A stretch of DNA of 5,275 nt, from assembly GCA_026984385.1 (NCBI GenBank), contig JALSSH010000035.1, positions 1 to 5,275 on the forward strand. The letters run 5' to 3'. The notes beneath the pieces were generated by a model. That model did not search any database, was not told the origin of the DNA, and saw only the letters and a list, made by a program, of their open reading frames with translations. The DNA is from Ardenticatenia bacterium. GTDB lineage: Bacteria; Chloroflexota; Anaerolineae; Aggregatilineales; Aggregatilineaceae. A program made the translations under genes and the position numbers. Position 1 is the stretch's first letter. Each line of letters starts with the position of its first letter. Positions 1 to 4,068 of this stretch are shown here, piece after piece.

Positions 1-229
1 CGCCGCCGCGCGTAAAGCGCGCGTTTAAGAAGCGCGCAAAGGGTAGCACCGTGCCGGTCACGGCCAGGTAGAGCAGCACGAAAAAGAGCCAACGCGCCGA
101 GGCGGTCGGGAGCGTGGTGGTGACCAACAGCCACAGCCCGACCCAGCCGACCGTCGCCATCAGCGCGGCGGCGAGCATCAGGCCCGCGTACTCCGAGCGG
201 GGTTGCGTGGGAGAGGTGTAATCGTCCAT
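1..229 (-). CDS. Small membrane protein, N-terminal part (runs off left edge)
   Basis: The reverse-strand frame stays open for 76 codons, from an ATG at 229 to the window edge, so the C-terminus is missing. A short polar N-terminus (MDDYTSPTQPRSEY) is followed by two hydrophobic stretches, about residues 15-38 and 46-65. The second is followed by a basic tail (ARFLNARFTRGG), so an inner-membrane protein with at least two helices is likely. I do not recognise the family. A protein of unknown function is the honest call. There is no Shine-Dalgarno sequence in front of the ATG. Instead a perfect TATAAT lies seven bases upstream, which fits translation from a leaderless mRNA and supports this start. 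The DUF2442 gene lies 56 bp upstream on the same strand, so some read-through from it is possible. Confidence 0.75.
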   Translation of the reverse strand, partial: MDDYTSPTQPRSEYAGLMLAAALMATVGWVGLWLLVTTTLPTASARWLFFVLLYLAVTGTVLPFARFLNARFTRGG

Positions 230-236
230 GTGGGGG

Positions 237-245
237 ATTATAGCA
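237..245 (-). promoter_or_regulatory. Extended -10 promoter for the membrane protein gene, predicting a leaderless mRNA
   Basis: The minus strand reads TGCTATAAT (245 down to 237), an ideal extended -10 element with a perfect TATAAT. Only seven bases (236-230) separate it from the ATG at 229. The usual -10 to start-site distance therefore puts the transcription start at or next to the A of the start codon. No good -35 box is visible at 16-18 bp, consistent with dependence on the extended -10. Confidence 0.6.
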
Positions 246-285
246 GCTCGGCAGGGCGCGGGCTATGGATGATCGCGGCGTCAAG

Positions 286-573
286 TCAGGTGGCGCGGCG
301 GCTTTGCAACCACCGTCGGAGCGAACGTTGGCTTTCTTGCGAGGGGACACCTGCCAACAAATGCGCAATCGCGATGTCCTCGTCCAGTTCCGGCCAGTGG
401 ATGCCTTCCCCATCGCCGATCAGTCGCCAGTTAGCGCGCTCAGCGGGCGTGGCGTGCAACAAACGCGGAAACCACGCCAACGGCACGCTGATTGTGCGCC
501 CATCTTCCAGCGCGACGGTCAACTCATCTTCGCTCACGGTGACCGCTTGGGCGCGGGCTAAATATGCACACAC
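286..573 (-). CDS. DUF2442 domain-containing protein
   Basis: This 95-residue protein matches the DUF2442 family over nearly its whole length. A short N-terminal strand region leads into EDELTVALEDGRTISVPLAWFPRLLHA (about residues 15-41), then the family's typical stretch with ANWRLIGDGEGIHWPELDEDI and AHLLAGVPS (about 47-77), and a basic tail. The family's biochemical role is not established. Members are small, and some are found beside DUF4160 proteins in arrangements resembling toxin-antitoxin pairs. No such partner is visible here. The start is a GTG at 573. An in-frame TAG lies just three codons upstream and excludes a longer form, and an AAGGG about ten bases upstream can serve as ribosome-binding site. 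It is divergent from ttuB. Confidence 0.8.
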   Translation of the reverse strand: MCAYLARAQAVTVSEDELTVALEDGRTISVPLAWFPRLLHATPAERANWRLIGDGEGIHWPELDEDIAIAHLLAGVPSQESQRSLRRWLQSRRAT

Positions 574-606
574 GGCTCCCTATCCCTTATTCCCCGCTCC
601 TTTCAC

Positions 607-615
607 ATCATACCA
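607..615 (-). promoter_or_regulatory. Candidate extended -10 promoter for the DUF2442 gene
   Basis: On the minus strand, TGGTATGAT (615 down to 607) is an extended -10 with five of six consensus bases in its hexamer. It would start transcription near 600, giving a leader of about 26 bases before the GTG at 573. The call rests on motif and position only, and no convincing -35 was seen. Confidence 0.4.
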
Positions 616-645
616 CCTTCCCCCTCCCACCACGCCCCTCCGTTC

Positions 646-654
646 TGCTATAAT
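646..654 (+). promoter_or_regulatory. Extended -10 promoter of the ttuB-ttuA operon
   Basis: The plus strand reads TGCTATAAT, with a perfect TATAAT at 649-654, the same nine bases as the promoter at 237-245 on the other strand. Transcription would start near 661, giving a leader of about 25 bases that contains the ttuB ribosome-binding site (GGAGGG at 672-677, eight bases before the ATG). The region 17 bp upstream of the hexamer is C-rich and holds no recognisable -35 box. Confidence 0.6.
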
Positions 655-685
655 CTCCGCGCAAACCGAACGGAGGGCATTCACC

Positions 686-913
686 ATGACCGACAACAAC
701 ACTTCCCCCCCACCCGACAACGCGGTAACCGTGATCTACCGCAAGCAAACTTTCACCGTTCGCCCGGGGATCACCGTCGAGGAGGCGATCCGCGCTTGCG
801 GGCTGGACCCCGTCGCGATCCTCGCCACGCGCGACGGCAAACTCGTCACCGAAGAGGTCACGCTTCGCCCGGGCGACACGCTCAAGTTGCTGGCGACCAT
901 TTCCGGAGGCTAA
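686..913 (+). CDS. ttuB: TtuB-like ubiquitin-fold sulfur carrier protein
   Basis: This 75-residue protein has a beta-grasp pattern: a strand at about 14-18 (VTVIY), a second at 22-26, a helix (TVEEAIRACGL), strands ending in LVTEEVTL, and then RPGDTLKLLATISGG. The C-terminal Gly74-Gly75 is the hallmark of ThiS/MoaD/TtuB/Urm1-type carriers, which are adenylated and then thiocarboxylated there. The ISGG ending and the gene directly downstream (TtuA) favour TtuB over ThiS or MoaD. Its role would be to supply sulfur for 2-thiolation of 5-methyluridine 54 in tRNA. Activation needs an E1-like enzyme (TtuC) and a cysteine desulfurase, neither in this window. The ATG at 686 follows GGAGGG with eight bases of spacing. 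A longer in-frame reading from 203 is not credible, because it crosses the promoter and the antisense DUF2442 gene. The polar first 12 residues look like a disordered extension. Confidence 0.85.
   Translation: MTDNNTSPPPDNAVTVIYRKQTFTVRPGITVEEAIRACGLDPVAILATRDGKLVTEEVTLRPGDTLKLLATISGG
905..909 (+). promoter_or_regulatory. ttuA ribosome-binding site formed by the Gly-Gly codons of ttuB
   Basis: GGAGG is made of the last two sense codons of ttuB, GGA-GGC (905-910). It lies eight bases before the ttuA ATG at 918, the ideal distance. The stop TAA (911-913) and four C bases fill the gap, so translation of the two genes is tightly coupled. Confidence 0.75.
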
Positions 914-917
914 CCCC

Positions 918-1919
918 ATGCCCAAACGACCACGTCGCCCTTTGCGCTGTCGGCATTGCGACCAAAAGGCCGTCATCAACATGCGCCAACACAAACTCGC
1001 GCTCTGCGGCCCGCACTTTGTGGAATGGGTGCACAAGCAAACCGAGCGCAGCATCAAAAAATGGCGCATGTTCACCCGTGACGAGCGCGTCTTGGTCGCC
1101 GTCAGCGGCGGCAAGGACAGCTTGGCGCTGTGGGATATTCTGCTGGAGTTGGGCTATCAGGCCGACGGGCTGTATATCGGGCTGGGCATTGACGGCGGCG
1201 TGCACTACAGTGACCAATCGCACGAGTACATCCGCCAATTTATCGCTCAACGCGGCGGCGATCTGACGCTCCACGTGGTGGACGTGGCCGAAGTGTACGG
1301 CGCGAGCATCCCCCAGGCGGCGCAACTCAGCCGACGCGGACGGGCCAAACCTTGCTCGCTTTGCGGCTTGACCAAACGCCACATTATGAACCGCATCGCG
1401 CGCGAACACGGCTATCACGTCCTGGCGACCGGCCACAACTTGGACGATGAGGTCGCGGTGCTTTTCGGCAACACGCTCCAATGGGCGGTCGGCTATTTGA
1501 CGCGCCAAGGGCCGCTGCTCCCGCCCAGCCACCCCGGGCTGGCGCGCAAGGTCAAGCCGCTCTTCCGCTTCTACGAGCGCGAAATGGCCGCTTACGCCAT
1601 CGTGCGCGGCATCGAATACGTCTACGACGAATGCCCCTTCGCCGAAGGCGCGACCAGTATCCGCCACAAGGAGCTGCTCAACCAGTTGGAAGCGCAAAGC
1701 CCGGGCGCCAAACTCCACTTTTACCTGAATTTCTTGCGTGCCCGCGAAGAACACGGCCTTTTCCAGACCGTGCAAGAGCAAATAGAACTGCACACCTGCC
1801 CGACTTGCGGTCAGCCGACCACCAACGAGGGGCAGTGCGCCTTCTGCCGCACATGGGAGCGCGTGCAAGAGCGCGTTGGGGCGCTGCCCCACACCCCGCA
1901 AGGGGCTAACGCCCCTTGA
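918..1919 (+). CDS. ttuA: tRNA-5-methyluridine(54) 2-sulfurtransferase TtuA
   Basis: TtuA is the cytoplasmic enzyme that adenylates m5U54 of tRNA and replaces its 2-oxygen with sulfur delivered by TtuB thiocarboxylate. This makes the T-loop more heat-stable. In order, the 333-residue protein shows: an N-terminal zinc site C11-x2-C14 with C30-x2-H33; the PP-loop ATP motif SGGKDS at 63-68; the Cys pair C146-x2-C149 and the later C239, the three cysteines that hold the [4Fe-4S] cluster in characterised TtuA; GHNLDDE at 172-178; and a C-terminal zinc ribbon C294-x2-C297, C307-x2-C310. All key residues are present, which separates it from TtcA (tRNA C32 thiolation, no paired zinc fingers). The gene starts four bases after ttuB. 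The tail after about residue 320 (GALPHTPQGANAP) is encoded by hairpin repeat sequence and is probably not part of the fold. The stop is TGA. Confidence 0.93.
   Translation: MPKRPRRPLRCRHCDQKAVINMRQHKLALCGPHFVEWVHKQTERSIKKWRMFTRDERVLVAVSGGKDSLALWDILLELGYQADGLYIGLGIDGGVHYSDQSHEYIRQFIAQRGGDLTLHVVDVAEVYGASIPQAAQLSRRGRAKPCSLCGLTKRHIMNRIAREHGYHVLATGHNLDDEVAVLFGNTLQWAVGYLTRQGPLLPPSHPGLARKVKPLFRFYEREMAAYAIVRGIEYVYDECPFAEGATSIRHKELLNQLEAQSPGAKLHFYLNFLRAREEHGLFQTVQEQIELHTCPTCGQPTTNEGQCAFCRTWERVQERVGALPHTPQGANAP
1877..1918 (+). repeat. Two-hairpin GC-rich module overlapping the ttuA stop codon
   Basis: Two perfect hairpins stand in tandem. The first pairs TGGGGC (1877-1882) with GCCCCA (1886-1891) around a 3-base loop. 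The second pairs CAAGGGGC (1899-1906) with GCCCCTTG (1911-1918) around TAAC. A linker carrying CCCC separates them, and ACCCCGCCGCG follows. There is no T-run, so this is not a canonical intrinsic terminator, although it could slow or stop RNA polymerase. The same layout in mirror orientation follows pckA at 2165-2215. The module supplies the last 14 codons and part of the stop codon of ttuA. Confidence 0.65.
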
Positions 1920-1923
1920 CCCC

Positions 1924-1940
1924 GCCGCGCTGCGCGCGGC
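1924..1940. repeat. Hairpin, one copy of a 17-bp inverted pair
   Basis: GCCGCGC (1924-1930) pairs with GCGCGGC (1934-1940) around TGC. The full 17 bases are the exact reverse complement of 2057-2073, the core of the third arm of the cloverleaf, so the same palindrome occurs in both orientations 130 bp apart. Confidence 0.65.
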
Positions 1941-2002
1941 AGGAGCAGGGAGGCTTGGGCGGTCGGGAGATGCGCGCCGGTGGAGAACGCCCGCCGTCGG
2001 GA
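1941..2002. other. Spacer between the left hairpins and the cloverleaf
   Basis: This purine-rich stretch contains no gene and no strong stem of its own. Five bases, GCCGT at 1993-1997, can pair with ACGGC at 2089-2093 and would extend the closing stem of the cloverleaf after a small internal loop. Confidence 0.4.
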
Positions 2003-2087
2003 GGGCGCGCCGCCCGTGCGCCTTCGGCGCACCACGCGCGGCAGAGCCGCGCGTCAGCCGCGCGCAGCGCGGCTAGGCGGCGCGCCC
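2003..2087. repeat. Perfect 85-base cloverleaf (four-way junction) palindromic element
   Basis: Four exact inverted repeats nest with no mismatch. The closing stem GGGCGCGCCGCC (2003-2014) pairs with GGCGGCGCGCCC (2076-2087), 12 bp. Arm 1 is GTGCGCC/GGCGCAC (2016-2022/2026-2032), loop TTC. Arm 2 is ACGCGCGGC/GCCGCGCGT (2034-2042/2046-2054), loop AGA. Arm 3 is AGCCGCGC/GCGCGGCT (2056-2063/2067-2074), loop GCA. Exactly one unpaired base lies at each junction position (2015, 2033, 2055, 2075), and each arm has a 3-base loop. That makes 36 base pairs in 85 bases, and it can form as RNA from either strand or as a DNA cruciform. It is not a tRNA: the stems are too long, the loops are three bases and no anticodon loop exists. 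It lies between convergent genes, a usual site for REP-like or MITE-like elements. I cannot assign it to a named family. Confidence 0.8.
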
Positions 2088-2111
2088 AACGGCCCACTCG
2101 CCGCAAACGTC

Positions 2112-2130
2112 GAGCTTCCGGCGAACGCTC
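2112..2130. repeat. Small imperfect hairpin
   Basis: GAGCTTC (2112-2118) pairs with GAA (2123-2125) and GCTC (2127-2130) around CGGC, with one bulged C at 2126. It sits between the cloverleaf and the 13-bp hairpin and is the only clearly imperfect stem of the set. Confidence 0.35.
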
Positions 2131-2134
2131 AACG

Positions 2135-2164
2135 CCGCGAGCCGCGCAATAGCGCGGCTCGCGG
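2135..2164. repeat. 13-bp perfect hairpin with AATA loop
   Basis: CCGCGAGCCGCGC (2135-2147) pairs perfectly with GCGCGGCTCGCGG (2152-2164) around AATA. It shares the octamer AGCCGCGC with the cloverleaf (2045-2052 and 2056-2063). Read from the minus strand it follows the two-hairpin module after pckA, in the same order as the hairpin at 1924-1940 follows the module after ttuA. There is no U-tract on either strand. Confidence 0.7.
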
Positions 2165-2215
2165 GGGGTGCAGGGGTCGCAAGACCCCTGCTGGGGGCAT
2201 GGGGGCGAAGCCCCC
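2165..2215 (-). repeat. Two-hairpin GC-rich module directly after pckA
   Basis: Read on the minus strand from the pckA stop, GGGGGC pairs with GCCCCC around TTC (2215-2201). A linker carrying CCCCC follows, then GCAGGGGTC pairs with GACCCCTGC around TTGC (2191-2170), then ACCCCCC runs into the CGCG hairpin at 2135-2164. On the plus strand the second hairpin has a GCAA (GNRA-type) loop. The order and style match the module at 1877-1918 after ttuA, inverted. It may act as an unconventional 3' end for pckA mRNA, but it has no U-tract. Confidence 0.6.
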
Positions 2216-2219
2216 GCCG

Positions 2220-3824
2220 CTAAATCAGCTTCGGCGCGGCGGCTTTCACCTCGTCGCTCATCTGGTCTTCGAACTGCTCCATATAGGCGTGGAAAAGCTC
2301 GACCAGCTCGCGCGCCTTGCGGTCGTAGGCCTCTTTGTCCGGCCAGGTGTTGCGTGGGATCAGCACCTCGGCGGGCACGTCCGGCACGGCCTTGGGGATC
2401 GCAAAGCCGAAGATCGGGTCGGTGACCGTCTCCACGTCGTCCAGCGCACCGCTCAGCGCCGCGCGCACCATCGCCCGCGTGTAGGCCAAGTTCATGCGCT
2501 GCCCAACCCCATACGGGCCGCCCGTCCAGCCGGTGTTCACCAGCCACAGGCGCACGTTGTTCCGCTCCACCTTTTCGGCCAGCAACCGCGCGTAAACCGT
2601 CGGATGCAGCGGCATAAACGGCGCGCCGAAGCAGGTGCTAAAGGTGGCTTTCGGCTCGGTGACGCCGCGTTCTGTGCCCGCGACTTTGGCCGTGTAGCCC
2701 GCCATGAAGTGGTATTGCGCTTGGGCGGGGGTCAGGCGGGAAATTGGCGGCAACACGCCGAAAGCGTCCGCCGTCAAGAAAATCACGTTGCGCGGCTGTC
2801 CACCCACCCCGCTGGGGTCGGCGTTGGGCACGTGCGTAATGGGGTATGAGCCGCGCGTATTTTCCGTGAAGGTGGCGTCGTCCAAGTCCACTTCGCGCGT
2901 CAGCGCGTCAATTTTCACATTTTCCAAGATCGTGCCAAAACGCCGCGTGGTCTGATAGATTTCCGGCTCGCCTTCCGGCGAGAGCCGAATCACCTTCGCG
3001 TAACAACCGCCCTCAAAGTTGAAGACGCCGTCGTCGCTCCAACCGTGTTCGTCGTCGCCGATCAGGGTGCGCGAGGAGTCGTTGGAAAGGGTGGTCTTAC
3101 CCGTGCCGCTCAGCCCGAAGAACAACGCCACGTCGTCCTTGTCCGCCCCGTAGTTGGCCGAGCAATGCATCGCCATCACGCCGCGTTTGGGCAAAAGGTA
3201 GTTCATCACGGTGAAAATGGATTTTTTGATCTCGCCCGCGTACCGTGTGCCGCCGATCAAGACCATCTTACGCTTGAAGTTCACCAAGATAAACGCGCCG
3301 GAGGACGTGCAATGCACCTCGGGAATGGCCGTCAGGTTCGGCGCTTGGATCACCACGAACTCCGGCACATGGTTTCGTAGCTCTTGCGGGTCGGTGATGC
3401 GCACAAACATATTGTGCGCAAACATGCTGTGCCAAGCCGTTTCGGTCACCACACGGATCGGTAAGCGATAGTTCGGGTCGGCGCCGGCGTAACAATCTTG
3501 CACGAAAACGTCTTTGTTCTGGAAGTAGTTCATCATGCGCCGATGCAACGCCTCGAACGTTTCTTCCGAGCAATCGCGGTTCACCGTGCCCCACCAAATT
3601 TCGTCGGCGGTCGTTTCTTCGCGCACGATGAACTTATCGTTCGGCGAACGGCCCGTGTGGTCGCCGGTGCGCACCACCAGCGGCCCGCCTTGCGCCAACA
3701 CGCCTTCGCGGTGACGGAGCGCCTGCTCATAGAGCGCGGGGATGGTCAAATTCCAATATTCGCGCTCCAGGTTCTCAAATCCGTGATGCTCCAAGCCATA
3801 ATGACTGCGGATATACTCACTCAT
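2220..3824 (-). CDS. pckA: Phosphoenolpyruvate carboxykinase (ATP)
   Basis: This cytoplasmic enzyme (EC 4.1.1.49) converts oxaloacetate and ATP to phosphoenolpyruvate, CO2 and ADP, the entry step of gluconeogenesis. In some anaerobes it runs in the carboxylating direction. The 534 residues are close to the usual length of bacterial ATP-type enzymes. Seen in order are RTGDHTGRSPNDKF (52-65) with the substrate-binding Arg59, the metal and substrate region GGTRYAGEIKKS (191-202) with Tyr195 and Lys200-Lys201, His220, the P-loop GLSGTGKTT (237-245), and LIGDDEHGW (254-262) with metal-binding Asp257. The P-loop sequence is of the ATP-dependent, not the GTP-dependent, type. All catalytic residues I can check are intact. 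The ATG at 3824 follows GAGGAGG (3842-3836 on the minus strand) with 11 bases of spacing, slightly long. The stop is TAG. It converges on ttuA. Confidence 0.96.
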   Translation of the reverse strand: MSEYIRSHYGLEHHGFENLEREYWNLTIPALYEQALRHREGVLAQGGPLVVRTGDHTGRSPNDKFIVREETTADEIWWGTVNRDCSEETFEALHRRMMNYFQNKDVFVQDCYAGADPNYRLPIRVVTETAWHSMFAHNMFVRITDPQELRNHVPEFVVIQAPNLTAIPEVHCTSSGAFILVNFKRKMVLIGGTRYAGEIKKSIFTVMNYLLPKRGVMAMHCSANYGADKDDVALFFGLSGTGKTTLSNDSSRTLIGDDEHGWSDDGVFNFEGGCYAKVIRLSPEGEPEIYQTTRRFGTILENVKIDALTREVDLDDATFTENTRGSYPITHVPNADPSGVGGQPRNVIFLTADAFGVLPPISRLTPAQAQYHFMAGYTAKVAGTERGVTEPKATFSTCFGAPFMPLHPTVYARLLAEKVERNNVRLWLVNTGWTGGPYGVGQRMNLAYTRAMVRAALSGALDDVETVTDPIFGFAIPKAVPDVPAEVLIPRNTWPDKEAYDRKARELVELFHAYMEQFEDQMSDEVKAAAPKLI

Positions 3825-4004
3825 ACTAACGCTTGCCTCCTCTACCGAAATAGACGCCTGAACCAGCGCAGGGACCGCCCGCGCCCCGACCCGTCAGTAC
3901 ACATTGAACAATATCGGCGGCATGTAGTTGAGTGTAACCAAATTCCCCCGCCCTGGCGAGCAATCGTCCCGCCTGTGATATGGGCAATTCGCACAATGCC
4001 CAGC
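3825..4004 (-). other. pckA leader and promoter region
   Basis: These 180 bp between the beta-helix gene's terminator and pckA must hold the pckA promoter if the terminator is efficient. I see only weak -10-like hexamers on the minus strand, such as TACACT and TATTGT, without good -35 partners, so I do not name a promoter. The ribosome-binding site GAGGAGG lies at 3842-3836. No small gene was found. Confidence 0.4.
3981..4002. promoter_or_regulatory. 22-bp dyad, possible operator upstream of pckA
   Basis: TGGGCA (3981-3986) and TGCCCA (3997-4002) form an exact inverted repeat around a 10-base centre that is itself AT-rich and partly symmetrical. It lies just past the terminator of the upstream gene and about 155 bp before pckA. 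It could be a regulator-binding site or an accidental stem, and nothing in the sequence identifies a regulator. Confidence 0.25.
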
Positions 4005-4032
4005 AAAAAAGGGACGGTGCAGACCGTCCCTT
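4005..4032 (-). terminator. Intrinsic terminator of the beta-helix gene
   Basis: On the minus strand, AAGGGACGGT pairs with ACCGTCCCTT (10 bp) around CTGC, and the strand continues as a run of six T in total (4010-4005). It begins 36 bases after the stop codon of the upstream minus-strand gene. The plus strand has no T-run after the stem, so it acts in one direction. It is the only canonical Rho-independent terminator in the window. Confidence 0.88.
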
Positions 4033-4068
4033 GCTCGCTTTTGTGTAACTTGTATGTGCTCAAGAGCT

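Noticed and set aside
203..685. N-terminal extension of the ttuB frame back to 203
   Set aside because: It would span the ttuB promoter and the antisense of DUF2442, with low-complexity Ser and Arg-rich sequence. The ATG at 686 has an ideal Shine-Dalgarno and matches carrier length.
882..1901. 339-residue open frame antisense to ttuA
   Set aside because: It is complementary to a gene with all TtuA motifs, starts inside the ttuA-pckA junction, has no ribosome-binding site and shows no recognisable domain. Long antisense frames are common in GC-rich coding DNA.
1899..1918. Hairpin at the end of ttuA as a Rho-independent terminator
   Set aside because: The stem is good, but a GC-rich sequence follows instead of a T-run, so it lacks the feature that defines intrinsic termination.
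2003..2087. Cloverleaf as a tRNA or tmRNA gene
   Set aside because: All loops are three bases, the closing stem is 12 bp, and there is no anticodon loop, T-loop motif or CCA end.
2003..2087. Cloverleaf as an integron attC site
   Set aside because: The expected core sites with GTT cleavage triplets and the bulged single-stem layout are absent, and no integrase or cassette is seen.
1877..2215. Region as a CRISPR array
   Set aside because: There are no equal-length direct repeats with regular unique spacers. The repeats are palindromic and of different lengths.
1980..2849. 289-residue plus-strand frame running from the repeat region into the complement of pckA
   Set aside because: Its start lies in the hairpin region, its body is the antisense of a well-conserved enzyme, and its composition (Arg, Ala, Gly, His) is that of a shadow frame.
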